Origin: Scleromatobacter sp964418745
Lineage (GTDB): Bacteria; Pseudomonadota; Gammaproteobacteria; Burkholderiales; Burkholderiaceae_C
DNA: 64,000 nt
Direction: 5' to 3'
Assembly (NCBI GenBank): GCA_964418745.1
Contig: CAYQMX010000004.1
Span: 62,001-126,000, forward strand
The notes beneath the pieces are model-generated. The model saw only the letters and a list, made by a program, of their open reading frames with translations. It was not told the origin of the DNA and did not search any database. A program made the position numbers and the translations under genes. Shown one piece after another: positions 1-7,827 of this stretch (position 1 is the stretch's first letter; every line of letters begins with the position of its first letter).

Positions 1-161
1 GTCTCCAGCCCGGCGATGCAGTTCAGCAGGGTGGACTTGCCGCAGCCCGACGGCCCGACCATGGCGATGAACTCGCCGTCGGCGATCTCCAGGTCGACGT
101 CCTTCAGCACGGCCGTGGCCCCGAAGCGTTTGGACAAACCGTGCAGCGAGATCGAGGCCAT
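1..161 (-). CDS. ABC transporter ATP-binding protein, N-terminal fragment
   Basis: Only the first 53 or so codons are inside the window; the gene continues past base 1. The reverse-strand product opens with an ATG at 159-161, has the aromatic-loop region LSKRFGATAVLKDV, and then a perfect Walker A motif GPSGCGKST followed by LLNCIAGLE. This GCGKST form with the 'TLLN.IAGLE' continuation is typical of the sugar/polyamine/nitrate-type importer ATPases that energise a periplasmic-binding-protein-dependent permease. The substrate cannot be told from this fragment, and its partner genes lie outside the window. It is transcribed away from the thioesterase gene. Confidence 0.85.
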   Translation of the reverse strand, partial: MASISLHGLSKRFGATAVLKDVDLEIADGEFIAMVGPSGCGKSTLLNCIAGLE

Positions 162-284
162 CGCGATCCTTGGAATTTCAGGGATTTGGCGACCGGGAGG
201 CGACAAGGGCCTTGCGCAAGATCAACGCGGGACCGCGTTGGCGCGCCGTGGCGTCCGGGGCGACCGCGCTGCTAAGCTCGCCGG

Positions 285-752
285 ATGAGCCAACCCTTCA
301 ACCCGCCGGCGTGGGACGCACCCCGTCCGCACGTGCTCGCCGTGGATGTCGCCGACGCGCACATCGACCTCATGCGCCACGTCAACAACGTGCACTACCT
401 GCAATGGCTCGAGAACGTGGCCTGGGATCACTCGGTGGCGCTGGGCATGCGCCAGGACGACTACACCCGGCTGGGCCACGGCATGGTGGTGCGCCGCCAC
501 GAGCTCGACTACGTGGCGCCGGCGCTGGCGGGCGATCGCGTGCTGCTGGCCACCTGGATCGTCGCGCTCGATCGCCTGTCGCTGCACCGCCGCTACCAGT
601 TCGTGCGCCAGTCCGACGGCGCCACGCTGTTCCGCGGCGCGACGCATTTCGTCTGCGTCGAGATCGCCAGCGGCAAGGTCCGGCGCATGCTGCCGGACTT
701 CACCGCGGCCTACACCCACGGCCTCACGCCGTGGCCGGCACCGGTCGCTTGA
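285..752 (+). CDS. Acyl-CoA thioesterase, 4HBT/YbgC-like hotdog protein
   Basis: A 155-residue single hotdog-fold protein, the usual size for the 4-hydroxybenzoyl-CoA thioesterase family, which hydrolyses acyl-CoA thioesters in the cytoplasm as a homotetramer. The family signature lies at residues 26-38 (HIDLMRHVNNVHY), with Asp28 in the place of the catalytic acid and the conserved HVNN turn. The ATG at 285 sits where the family normally begins, and no better start exists upstream. It stands alone on the + strand and runs tail-to-tail into the molybdopterin oxidoreductase with only 11 bases between them. The acyl substrate is not predictable. Confidence 0.88.
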   Translation: MSQPFNPPAWDAPRPHVLAVDVADAHIDLMRHVNNVHYLQWLENVAWDHSVALGMRQDDYTRLGHGMVVRRHELDYVAPALAGDRVLLATWIVALDRLSLHRRYQFVRQSDGATLFRGATHFVCVEIASGKVRRMLPDFTAAYTHGLTPWPAPVA

Positions 753-763
753 ACAGGCCGGCT

Positions 764-1573
764 TCAGATGCCTGCGTACCACTCGTAGCCGCGATCCTCC
801 CAGAAGCCGCCCTTGCCGCCGTTGAGGTGCGCGTACGCGTCCGCCACCTCGATGCGGGTGACGTACTTGGCCTGCTTGTAGCCCAGTTGGCGCTCGATGC
901 GCAGGCGCAGCGGCGCGCCGTGCGCCACCGGCAGGTCGCGGCCGTTCATGCCGTAGGCCAGGATCGTCTGCGGGTGGTAGGCGTCGAGCAGGTCGATGCT
1001 CTCGTAGTACAGGCCGCTGTCGTCGGCGGTCTCGCCGAGGTTGTCGGCGCAATGGAAGATCACGTAGCGCGCGCCGGGCTTCAGGCCCGCCAGGTCCAGC
1101 ACCTGCGACAGCGGCACGCCCTGCCACTTGCCGATCGCGCTCCAGCCCTCGACGCAGTCGTGGCGGGTGATCTGCGAGCGCGTCTTCATCGCCTTGAGCT
1201 GCGCCAGCGACAGCGACTGCGGCCGCTGCACCAGCCCGTCCACCTGCAGCCGGAAATCGACGAAGCCGCCCTGCAGCAACCGCGCGTATTCCTTGCTGGC
1301 GGGCATCGAGGAGCCGTTGACGCGGAACACCGGCGACAGGTCGCGCTCGCCGTACTCGCGGGCGAGCGGCTGGTGGTCCAGGAGCAGCCGCTGGCTCCCC
1401 AGGGTGAGCTTCTCGGCGCTGCGCAGCGTGGCATCGATGCGCGCGTCGCCGGCGGCGCGGTCGCAGCCGGCCAGCGCCATCGAGCCGGCGCCCGCGGCCA
1501 GGGCCGCGAGCCAGCGGCGGCGCGACTGGAACGGCGTCAGCGCGCCGCTCCTGAACTTCATGTTCGGGTTCAT
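764..1573 (-). CDS. Molybdopterin-dependent oxidoreductase, sulfite-oxidase/YedY fold, Tat-exported lipoprotein
   Basis: A 269-residue protein of the sulfite oxidase/MsrP-like molybdopterin fold. The N-terminus (residues about 18-38) carries a twin-arginine stretch RRRWLAALAAG followed by a lipobox-like ALAGC, so it is probably exported folded by Tat and may be lipid-anchored in the periplasm. The central TRHDCVEGWS holds the Cys that ligates molybdenum in this fold, followed by WQGVPL as in the family. The start ATG overlaps the stop of the upstream cytochrome b gene by four bases (ATGA), which fixes the start and implies translational coupling. The pair resembles MsrP/MsrQ in logic (a periplasmic Mo enzyme fed by a membrane heme protein), but the cytochrome is not MsrQ-like, so the substrate is unknown. 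Confidence 0.85.
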   Translation of the reverse strand: MNPNMKFRSGALTPFQSRRRWLAALAAGAGSMALAGCDRAAGDARIDATLRSAEKLTLGSQRLLLDHQPLAREYGERDLSPVFRVNGSSMPASKEYARLLQGGFVDFRLQVDGLVQRPQSLSLAQLKAMKTRSQITRHDCVEGWSAIGKWQGVPLSQVLDLAGLKPGARYVIFHCADNLGETADDSGLYYESIDLLDAYHPQTILAYGMNGRDLPVAHGAPLRLRIERQLGYKQAKYVTRIEVADAYAHLNGGKGGFWEDRGYEWYAGI

Positions 1574-2439
1574 GGCCGGGCCCCTTCGGTCTCGATGGCG
1601 TAGCGGCCGGTGATCATCGAACGCAGGTTGTTCCAGACCCCCGACAGCAGCACCATCGCCAGGTGCACCACCACGAAGGCGACCAGCAGCGCGGCGCAGA
1701 TGAAATGCAGCGAACGCGCGGACGGCCGGCCGCCGAACACGTCGAGCAGGATCGGGAACGCCGAGTCCAGGCCGGGCGACATCGTCAGCCCGGTCAGAAC
1801 CATCAGCGGCAGCAGGACGAAGGCCACGCCCAGGTAGGTGAGCTTCTGCAGCACGTTGTAGCGCCGCGCCGCCTCCCCCTTGGGAAAGTGCAGGCGGGCG
1901 TGATCGACGACCTCCTGCACCAGGTGCGCCGGCGCGAGCTCGGCCAGGCTCGGCAGCAGGTCGCGCCGGAAGTGCCGCTGCAGGGCGCCGCCGACCAGGT
2001 AGACCGCGCCGTTGAGGGCGAACAGCCACGCGAAGAACAGGTGCCAGTGGCGGCCGGCGGCCAGGTCCTGGTAGGACGGGATCGTCAGCCAGGCCGGCAA
2101 GCCGCGCGGCACCAGCGCGCCGTTCACGCGCGACGCGCCCAGCAGGCCGGTCGTCTCGACGGTGAGCGGCCCCAGGTGGACGACGCCGCGCCAGCCGCCG
2201 GCGCCGTGCAGCGAATCCACCGACAGCCAGGCGTGGTCGTTGTCGGCGCCGTACTGGCCCCAGTACAGGCGCGGATGGGCGTTGAAGATCTGCGCGCCGG
2301 ACATCAGCAGCAGCGAGAAGGCCAGCACGTTGACCCAGTGCGTCACGCGCACCAGCACCGAGTGGCGCGGCACGAGCTGCCGCGGGGCCGCCGGGGCGGT
2401 GTGCGGGAGGGCGCCGGAAGGCATCCTGGCGGTCGTCAT
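1570..2439 (-). CDS. Cytochrome b (cytochrome b561 / Ni,Fe-hydrogenase type) electron donor
   Basis: A 289-residue membrane protein with about four to five transmembrane helices and histidines placed as heme ligands: RVTHWVNV in the first helix, RHWHLFF in the middle, and SLHFICAALL with VVVHLAMV near the end. This is the pattern of the di-heme cytochrome b561/hydrogenase b-subunit family, which passes quinol electrons across the membrane. It is the first gene of a two-gene operon and overlaps the molybdopterin oxidoreductase by four bases, so it most likely supplies or removes electrons for that periplasmic enzyme. A ribosome site AGGAAG lies upstream of the ATG at 2437-2439. Confidence 0.86.
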   Translation of the reverse strand: MTTARMPSGALPHTAPAAPRQLVPRHSVLVRVTHWVNVLAFSLLLMSGAQIFNAHPRLYWGQYGADNDHAWLSVDSLHGAGGWRGVVHLGPLTVETTGLLGASRVNGALVPRGLPAWLTIPSYQDLAAGRHWHLFFAWLFALNGAVYLVGGALQRHFRRDLLPSLAELAPAHLVQEVVDHARLHFPKGEAARRYNVLQKLTYLGVAFVLLPLMVLTGLTMSPGLDSAFPILLDVFGGRPSARSLHFICAALLVAFVVVHLAMVLLSGVWNNLRSMITGRYAIETEGARP

Positions 2440-2525
2440 GGCGATGTCTTCCTGGAGGTGTTTGCCGTTCGTCGCGCGGCGCGTTCGAACCTTACACCAC
2501 GGCAGTGCCGCGGCGCGCGGAAGGG

Positions 2526-3515
2526 TCAGCCGGCCAGCGGATAGAGGCCGCGCCCCTGGGCGAACAGGCGCGCCAGCCCGAAGATGGCGTCGATCAGCGG
2601 CGTCTCCACGCCCACGTGCCGGCCCAGCTCGCGCACCGCGCCGACGAGGCTGTCGAGCTCGATCGCGCGCCCGGCCTCCACGTCCTGCAGCATCGAGGTC
2701 TTGAACGCGCCGAGCCGGCGCGTGATGGCGTGGCGTTCCTCGGGCGTCTGGGTGATGGCGAAGCCCAGGCGCTCGCCGATGCGGCCCGACTCCCGCATCG
2801 CGTCGCCGGTGAGCTGGCGCACCAGGTCGTCGCCGATGATGCGGTCGGTGGTCGCCCCGGTGATCGCGCTGATCGGGTTGGTGGTCATGTTGCCCCACAA
2901 CTTGTACCAGATGTCGCGCTGGATCATCTCGCTGGCGGTGGTCTCGAAGCCGGCCTCGTCGAACACGGCCTGCAGCGTGCGCACGCGCGCCGAGAGGCCG
3001 CCGCGTGGCTCGCCGATGACCAGCCCGCGGCCCATCTGGTTGTGCGCCAGGCCGGGCGCGCCGACCGAGGCCGCGGCGTGCACCACGCAACCGATCACCT
3101 GCTCGACCGGCAGGTGCGCCGCGATCGTGCCGTCGGGGTCGACGCTCTGGAGCGCCAGGCCCTCGGCCGGGCCCTGCAGGCCCTGGCAGAACCACCACGG
3201 CACGCCGTTCATCGCCGGCACGACGAGCGTGTCCGGCCCCAGCAGCGGGGCGGCGGCGCGGGCGACGGCGGCCAGCGCCGGCGCCTTCACCGCGATCACG
3301 ACAACGTCCTGCACGCCGAGCGCGGCCGGGTCGTCGCTGGCCGTGACCGGCCCGGCGATGGGGCCGGCGAAGCCGTCCACGCGCAGGCCGTGCGTGCGCA
3401 GCGCGGCCAGGGTGGCGCCGCGCGCGACGGCGCTGACCTGGTGCGTGCCGGTGGCGGCCAGGCGCGCGCCGACCAGCAGCCCGATGGCGCCGGCGCCGTA
3501 GATGCAGATCTTCAT
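2526..3515 (-). CDS. panE: 2-dehydropantoate 2-reductase (ketopantoate reductase)
   Basis: A 329-residue cytoplasmic NADPH-dependent reductase that turns 2-dehydropantoate into pantoate in pantothenate and CoA synthesis. The N-terminal Rossmann motif GAGAIG (residues 7-12) starts directly after MKICIY, as in PanE/ApbA proteins. The C-terminal domain has the family block WYKLWGNMTTNP with the catalytic lysine, then ISAITG. Length and domain order are normal. Many bacteria carry several PanE-like paralogues that act on other 2-keto acids, so the exact substrate is an inference from the family. It is on the minus strand between the cytochrome b gene and the DUF4337-like gene, with clear gaps on both sides. 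Confidence 0.85.
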   Translation of the reverse strand: MKICIYGAGAIGLLVGARLAATGTHQVSAVARGATLAALRTHGLRVDGFAGPIAGPVTASDDPAALGVQDVVVIAVKAPALAAVARAAAPLLGPDTLVVPAMNGVPWWFCQGLQGPAEGLALQSVDPDGTIAAHLPVEQVIGCVVHAAASVGAPGLAHNQMGRGLVIGEPRGGLSARVRTLQAVFDEAGFETTASEMIQRDIWYKLWGNMTTNPISAITGATTDRIIGDDLVRQLTGDAMRESGRIGERLGFAITQTPEERHAITRRLGAFKTSMLQDVEAGRAIELDSLVGAVRELGRHVGVETPLIDAIFGLARLFAQGRGLYPLAG

Positions 3516-3537
3516 GGGGGGTCCCGGCCAGCCGTGC

Positions 3538-4113
3538 TCAGGCCTTCAGGAACGCGGCGATGCCGATGGCGATGCCCACGCCGGCCACGCCCAGCGTGCC
3601 CCATTCGAGCCAGCGGCGGCGCGTCAGCAGGGCGATGGCGGCCAGCGCGATGGAGACCTGGATGGCCGTGGTGGCCTCGGCCCAGCGATGGTGCTGGTGC
3701 ATCAGCTGCTCGCTGCGCTCGTCGAACGCCTTGGCCTGCTCCTCGAGCTCGCGCGCCTTGGCCATGATGGGCTCCTTGTCGGCCTTGTACTTCTCGATGT
3801 TCTTCGAGTAGACCTCGCGGCGCTCGGCCGGCACCAGGTCCAGCGCGACCTCGGCGATCGCCTGGCGCGAATTCTTGGCCTGGTAGAAGTTCCACTGGTC
3901 GGAGGCCTCGGTCTTGCGGATCGCGGCGTCGTTCTTGGCGAGGGCGGCGTCGGCCTGCGTGGCGCCGCCCATGTAGGAGCAGATGGCGCCGATCGTCGCC
4001 AGCACCGCGGTGATCACGGCCAGCTGGCCCGTCATGCCGCCCGCGCCGTGCTGCGCGGCGTGTTCGACTTCATGATCGTGGGGGCCGTGCACGTGGAATC
4101 CGTCTTCGGACAT
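3538..4113 (-). CDS. DUF4337-like inner membrane protein
   Basis: A 191-residue protein with a histidine-rich N-terminus (HVHGPHDHEVEHAAQHG), one transmembrane segment near residues 30-50, a long charged helix with coiled-coil character (IEKYKADKEPIMAKARELEE and onward to about residue 140), and two hydrophobic segments at the C-terminus. This matches the architecture I recall for DUF4337 proteins, which have no established function. The ATG at 4111-4113 was chosen because upstream in-frame sequence is low-complexity. The 22-base gap to panE suggests the two may be cotranscribed, but no functional link is evident. Confidence 0.7.
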   Translation of the reverse strand: MSEDGFHVHGPHDHEVEHAAQHGAGGMTGQLAVITAVLATIGAICSYMGGATQADAALAKNDAAIRKTEASDQWNFYQAKNSRQAIAEVALDLVPAERREVYSKNIEKYKADKEPIMAKARELEEQAKAFDERSEQLMHQHHRWAEATTAIQVSIALAAIALLTRRRWLEWGTLGVAGVGIAIGIAAFLKA

Positions 4114-4465
4114 GGAAGGTCTTTCGCAGGTGGTTCGGGGCCGACGCCGTGCCGGCCCGAATGGTGAAGGGGTTGCGGGCGCACCGGCGGCGGCCCGCGG
4201 CGACATCCCGGGAGCGGGCGACGCACAGCCGGCGATGGTAGCGAGAAACCGGGGCGCGGGCTGCAACAACCCGCACGCCGCGCCTTCGGCGTGCGCCCGC
4301 CCGCCCACCCGCCCACACGGCAGCAGCATGCGGGGCCGACAGTGGCGTCGCGCCCGGTCGGGGGATTCGTGACGGAGTGGTGCCGTCGCGTCGCGGCCGG
4401 GCGCGACGCCAGCCCGCGCGGTGCCGCCCTTGCGCCAGAATACACATTTTGAAACATCTCAGGAC
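4114..4465. other. Divergent intergenic stretch
   Basis: About 350 bases between the leftward DUF4337-like gene and the rightward GAF gene. I see no supportable protein. It holds a stem-loop candidate with 8-bp arms at 4273-4280 and 4287-4294, a short CGCC-rich tract at about 4297-4318, the long inverted repeat listed separately, and an AT-richer patch near 4440-4458 (TACACATTTTGAAACAT) that could be part of a promoter for the GAF gene. Confidence 0.5.
4343..4411. repeat. Perfect 15-bp inverted repeat upstream of the GAF gene
   Basis: The left arm TGGCGTCGCGCCCGG (4343-4357) and the right arm CCGGGCGCGACGCCA (4397-4411) are exact reverse complements separated by 39 bases. It ends about 55 bases before the chosen GAF start. 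It could be a terminator-type or leader RNA stem, or an operator; no T-run follows it. Confidence 0.7.
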
Positions 4466-4993
4466 GTGCGACGCTCGCTCAACTTCCACCACCTGATGCG
4501 CGACCTGTCGCTGGACGTCGACCTCGGTCGCACCACCGAGCTCGAGGCGGCCACTCAGGTCGCGCGCGCGATCGCGCGGGCGCTGGGCTGCGCGCGGGTG
4601 AACTTCTGGAACGTCTCGGGCGCGGCCGGCCAGCGCGTGATGCGGCGGCTCACCGGCTACGACCACCGCGCCGACCGCGTGCTGTCCGAGCCGCTGGCGC
4701 TGCACGAGACCACCGGCGCCTTCTTCCGGCAGCTGCGCGAGAGCGGCTGCTACATCTGCCCGGACACCTCGAAGGATCCGAACCTGCGCGAGGTCTTCCA
4801 CGCCTACCTGCAGCCCACCGCCGGCCTGACGATGATCGTGGCGTCGTTCCACGTCGACGAGCGCACCTGGGGTCTGATCTCGTGCGTCAACGACGCGCCG
4901 CGCCGCTGGACGGCCGCCGAGGTCACTGCGCTGCGCAAGTGCGCCTCGGAGCTGTCGCACCGGCGCGCCCGGCTGCGGGGCGAGGGCGCCTGA
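4466..4993 (+). CDS. GAF-domain protein
   Basis: A protein of about 175 residues made almost entirely of one GAF-type sensory domain: helix LEAATQVARAIARALG, then CARVNFWNVSG, LHETTGAFFRQL, and WGLISCVNDAPRRWTAAEV near the end, which is the classic GAF closing strand and helix. GAF domains bind small ligands (cyclic nucleotides, tetrapyrroles, amino acids) and are usually fused to an output domain; none is present here, so it is a stand-alone sensor or adaptor. The start is uncertain: GTG at 4466 is used, with GTG at 4421 and ATG at 4496 in the same frame. It ends 7 bases from the converging NodT gene. Confidence 0.72.
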   Translation: MRRSLNFHHLMRDLSLDVDLGRTTELEAATQVARAIARALGCARVNFWNVSGAAGQRVMRRLTGYDHRADRVLSEPLALHETTGAFFRQLRESGCYICPDTSKDPNLREVFHAYLQPTAGLTMIVASFHVDERTWGLISCVNDAPRRWTAAEVTALRKCASELSHRRARLRGEGA

Positions 4994-5000
4994 GCGCTCG

Positions 5001-6623
5001 TCAGGACGCCGCGCGCCAGCCGCCGCCCAGCGCCTTGACCAGCGCCGTGGCCGCCAGCTGGCGCTGGCCCGCGAGCTGTGCGGCCTGCAGCTGCGCGTTG
5101 AGCAGCGACTGCTGCGCCGTGATCACGTCCAGGTAGGTGGCCACGCCCCCTTCGTAGCGCGCGCCGGACATGTCCAGCACCCGCTGCGCCGAGGCGACGG
5201 CCACCTGCGCCTGCGCGGTGGCCCGATCGAGCGCGGCCACGCCGGTGATGCCGTCCTCGACCTCCTGCATCGCCACCAGCACCGTGCGCCGGTAGCCGGC
5301 CACCGAGGCGGCGTAGCCGGCGCGCGCGAAGTCCACGCCGGCTCGCGCGCGGCCGGCGTCGAACAGGGCCTGCGTGGCCGACACGCCGAGGGACCAGACC
5401 AGGCTGGGCGCATCCAGCAGCGTCGCGAGGATGCGGCTCTCGTCGCCGCCGGCGGCGCCCAGGATCACGCTGGGGTAGAACGCCGCCGAGGCGACGCCGA
5501 TCTGCGCGTTGGCGGCCGCCATCGCGCGCTCGGCGGCGGCGACGTCGGGGCGGCGTTGCAGCAGGTCGGACGGCACGCCCACCGGAATGGCCGGCGGCTG
5601 CAGGGCGCGCACGGCGGCCGGCAGGTGGAAGGCCGGCGCGGGCGCGCCCACCAGCGTCGCGATCGCGTGCTCGAACTGTGCGCGCTGGCGCTTCTGCACG
5701 TCGACCTGGGTCAGGGTGTTGTCCAGCAAGGCCTGCTGCTGCGCCACTTCCAGGCCGGTGCCGGCGCCGAGGTCGTGGCGCGTGCCGACGAACGCGAGCG
5801 CCTTGCGCTGGAGGGCGATCGAGCGCTCGAGCACGTCCAGCGAGGCGTCCAGCGTGACCAGGCTGAACCAGTCCGAGGCCAGCTCCGCGCTGACCACCAG
5901 CCGCGTGTTGGCCAGGTCGGCGGCCGCCTGCTCGCCCGCGGCCTTCGCGCCCTCGACGCTGCGCGCGACGCGGCCCGCGAGGTCCACCTCGTAGCTCGCG
6001 CCCAGCCCGATGTTGAAGTCGTTCTGGACGGTCGAGGCGTTGGGCGACGCGTAGTTGGCCAGCGGACGGTTGGCCGAGATGCGCAGGCGCTGGTCGCGGC
6101 TGGTCAGCGCGAGCGACGGGAACAGGCCGGCCGAGGTCGCGGTGACGGTCGCGCGGGCCTGCGCGAGGCGCGCGGCGGCGATCGCCAGCGTGGGGCTGTC
6201 GGCGAGCGCGCGCTGCTCGAGTGCGTCGAGCTGCGGGTCGCCGAAGGCCTGCCACCAGGCGCCCTTGTCGGCCGCGTCGGCCGGCGCGCCGGTGCGCCAG
6301 GGCGCGTCCAGCTGCCAGGCCACGGGCAGGTCCACCGCTGGCGTGCGGTAGTCGGGGCCGACGGCACAGCCGCCCGCCGTCGCGACCAGTGCGACCAGTG
6401 CGACCAGCAGCGCGAGACGCCCGGAGCCGTTCAAGGCAACCTCCGGCCCGCGGCCTGCGGTGCGAGCGTCCTTCGGAGCGGCCGTACGTGTGTCCATGAC
6501 GACCCTGCGCCTGACGGCTGCGGTGCGAGTGTCCTTCGGAGCGGCCGTGCGTGTGTCCATGACGACCCTGCGCCTGACGGCTGCGGTGCGAGCGTCCTTC
6601 GGAGCGGCCGTGCGTGCGCTCAT
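5001..6623 (-). CDS. RND efflux outer membrane factor, NodT family lipoprotein
   Basis: A 540-residue TolC-like outer membrane channel subunit. After a lipoprotein signal ending in ATAGGC (about residues 70-85), the product follows with VGPDY, the typical mature NodT start, then two outer-membrane-efflux repeats, the block LLQRRPDVAAAERAMAAANA, and the C-terminal ALVKALGGGW. It is the third gene of an RND operon. Its first ATG (6621-6623) overlaps the adaptor stop by four bases, which supports this start, yet that places about 60 residues of tandem 21-residue repeats before the signal peptide. Later in-frame ATGs inside the repeats would give shorter leaders. Confidence 0.88.
   Translation of the reverse strand: MSARTAAPKDARTAAVRRRVVMDTRTAAPKDTRTAAVRRRVVMDTRTAAPKDARTAGRGPEVALNGSGRLALLVALVALVATAGGCAVGPDYRTPAVDLPVAWQLDAPWRTGAPADAADKGAWWQAFGDPQLDALEQRALADSPTLAIAAARLAQARATVTATSAGLFPSLALTSRDQRLRISANRPLANYASPNASTVQNDFNIGLGASYEVDLAGRVARSVEGAKAAGEQAAADLANTRLVVSAELASDWFSLVTLDASLDVLERSIALQRKALAFVGTRHDLGAGTGLEVAQQQALLDNTLTQVDVQKRQRAQFEHAIATLVGAPAPAFHLPAAVRALQPPAIPVGVPSDLLQRRPDVAAAERAMAAANAQIGVASAAFYPSVILGAAGGDESRILATLLDAPSLVWSLGVSATQALFDAGRARAGVDFARAGYAASVAGYRRTVLVAMQEVEDGITGVAALDRATAQAQVAVASAQRVLDMSGARYEGGVATYLDVITAQQSLLNAQLQAAQLAGQRQLAATALVKALGGGWRAAS
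6456..6618. repeat. 63-bp tandem repeat at the 5' end of the NodT gene
   Basis: A 63-base unit begins at 6456, 6519 and 6582: two full copies and a third of about 37 bases, nearly identical (a few single-base changes such as GTACGTG against GTGCGTG). The unit is 21 codons long, so it stays in frame with the NodT gene and encodes the repeated peptide MDTRTAAPKDARTAAVRRRVV with slight variation. Each copy also supplies an ATG. Confidence 0.93.
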
Positions 6624-7825
6624 GCAGGCGCCTTGGCCAGCGCGACGACGTCGCCGTCCACCAGCGAGTCGGGCGGGTTGAGCACCAGGCGGTCGGTGGC
6701 CTGCAGGCCGCTGGTCACCTCCACGGTACTGCCGTTGTTGCGCCCCAGCGTGACGGCGTGCAGCGTGACCTTGCCCTGCGCGTCGACCACCGCCACGCGC
6801 GGGCCCTCGCCGCGGAACAGCAGGGCGTTGCTCGGCACCGTCAGCGCGGCGCTGGCCGCCAGCGGCAGCGCCACCTGCACGTAGGCGCCGGGCAGCAGGG
6901 CGCCGTCGGCGTTGGGCAGCGACACCTCCACCTGCATGGTGCGCGTGGCCGCGTCGATGGATGCCGAGGTCCGCGTGACCTGGCCCTTGAACGGCCTGCC
7001 CTGCAGCTCGGCCTGCGTGACGACGACCGGCGCGCCGACGCGCACCAGTCCGGCATAGGACTGCGGCACGCTCACGTAGACGCGCAGCGGGTCGGTCTGC
7101 GACAGCAGGAACAGCGGCTTGCCGCTGGTGTCGATCAGGTCGCCGACGTCGATGTTGCGCTTCGTGATCACGCCCGCGAACGGCGCTGTGACGTTCTTGA
7201 AGGCCTCGAGCTGGCGCAGGCGCTGCAGGTTGGCGTCGGCCGCCGCGAGGTTGGCGCGCGCCTGCACCAGCCCGGCGCGGCGCTCGTCCAGGTCCTGCTG
7301 CGAGACGACGTCCTTCTGGCGCAGCGCCTCCCAGCGCGCGACGGTGGTCTGGGCCAGCGCCACGGTGGAAGCGGTCTGGTCGCGCGCGGCCTGCGCCTGC
7401 GAGACCTGCTGGTCGAGCTCGGGGGCCTCGAGCTCGGCGAGCACGTCGCCCTGCCGCACGCGGCTGCCGATGTCCTTGTTCCAGCGCTTGACATAGCCGG
7501 CCGCGCGCGCCGCGATCGGCGCCTGCACCGCGCCCTGCAGCGTGCCGGGCAGCGCCACCGTGCGGCCCGCGCCCGCGGCCTGCGGCAGCGTCGTCTTGAC
7601 ATGGATCGCCGCGTGCTCGGCCACGCCGGCGTCCAGCGCGCGGGCATTGGCCACGCGGCTGAGCACGGTGCGCGCGGCGCCCAGGCCCAGCAGCACCAGC
7701 ACCATGAGCGTGGCGATCTTGAGCCGGCGCACGACCTGGCGCCGCTGCAGGTGCGCGTGCGGATCGTCGCCCGCGGCGAAGGCGGCGGCGTTGATGCCCA
7801 GGTTGGCATGGCGCTGCTCGGTCAT
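6620..7825 (-). CDS. RND efflux periplasmic adaptor (membrane fusion protein)
   Basis: A 401-residue membrane fusion protein that links the inner membrane pump to the outer membrane factor. It has a cytoplasmic N-terminus, one membrane anchor at about residues 36-52 (IATLMVLVLLGLGAA), a lipoyl half (PIAARAAGYVKRW, then GDVLAELEAPELDQQV), a helical hairpin, the second lipoyl half (VTAPFAGVITKRNIDVGDLI) and a beta-barrel/membrane-proximal domain ending near the C-terminus. Order in the operon is permease, adaptor, outer membrane factor. It lies 2 bases after the permease stop, and its own stop overlaps the NodT start, so the three are surely cotranscribed. Substrates are unknown. Confidence 0.92.
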   Translation of the reverse strand: MTEQRHANLGINAAAFAAGDDPHAHLQRRQVVRRLKIATLMVLVLLGLGAARTVLSRVANARALDAGVAEHAAIHVKTTLPQAAGAGRTVALPGTLQGAVQAPIAARAAGYVKRWNKDIGSRVRQGDVLAELEAPELDQQVSQAQAARDQTASTVALAQTTVARWEALRQKDVVSQQDLDERRAGLVQARANLAAADANLQRLRQLEAFKNVTAPFAGVITKRNIDVGDLIDTSGKPLFLLSQTDPLRVYVSVPQSYAGLVRVGAPVVVTQAELQGRPFKGQVTRTSASIDAATRTMQVEVSLPNADGALLPGAYVQVALPLAASAALTVPSNALLFRGEGPRVAVVDAQGKVTLHAVTLGRNNGSTVEVTSGLQATDRLVLNPPDSLVDGDVVALAKAPA

Positions 7826-7827
7826 GG

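Noticed and set aside
6456..6618. The 63-bp tandem array considered as a CRISPR-like repeat
   Set aside because: Units are directly adjacent with no spacers, are in frame with the gene, and no cas genes are in the window.
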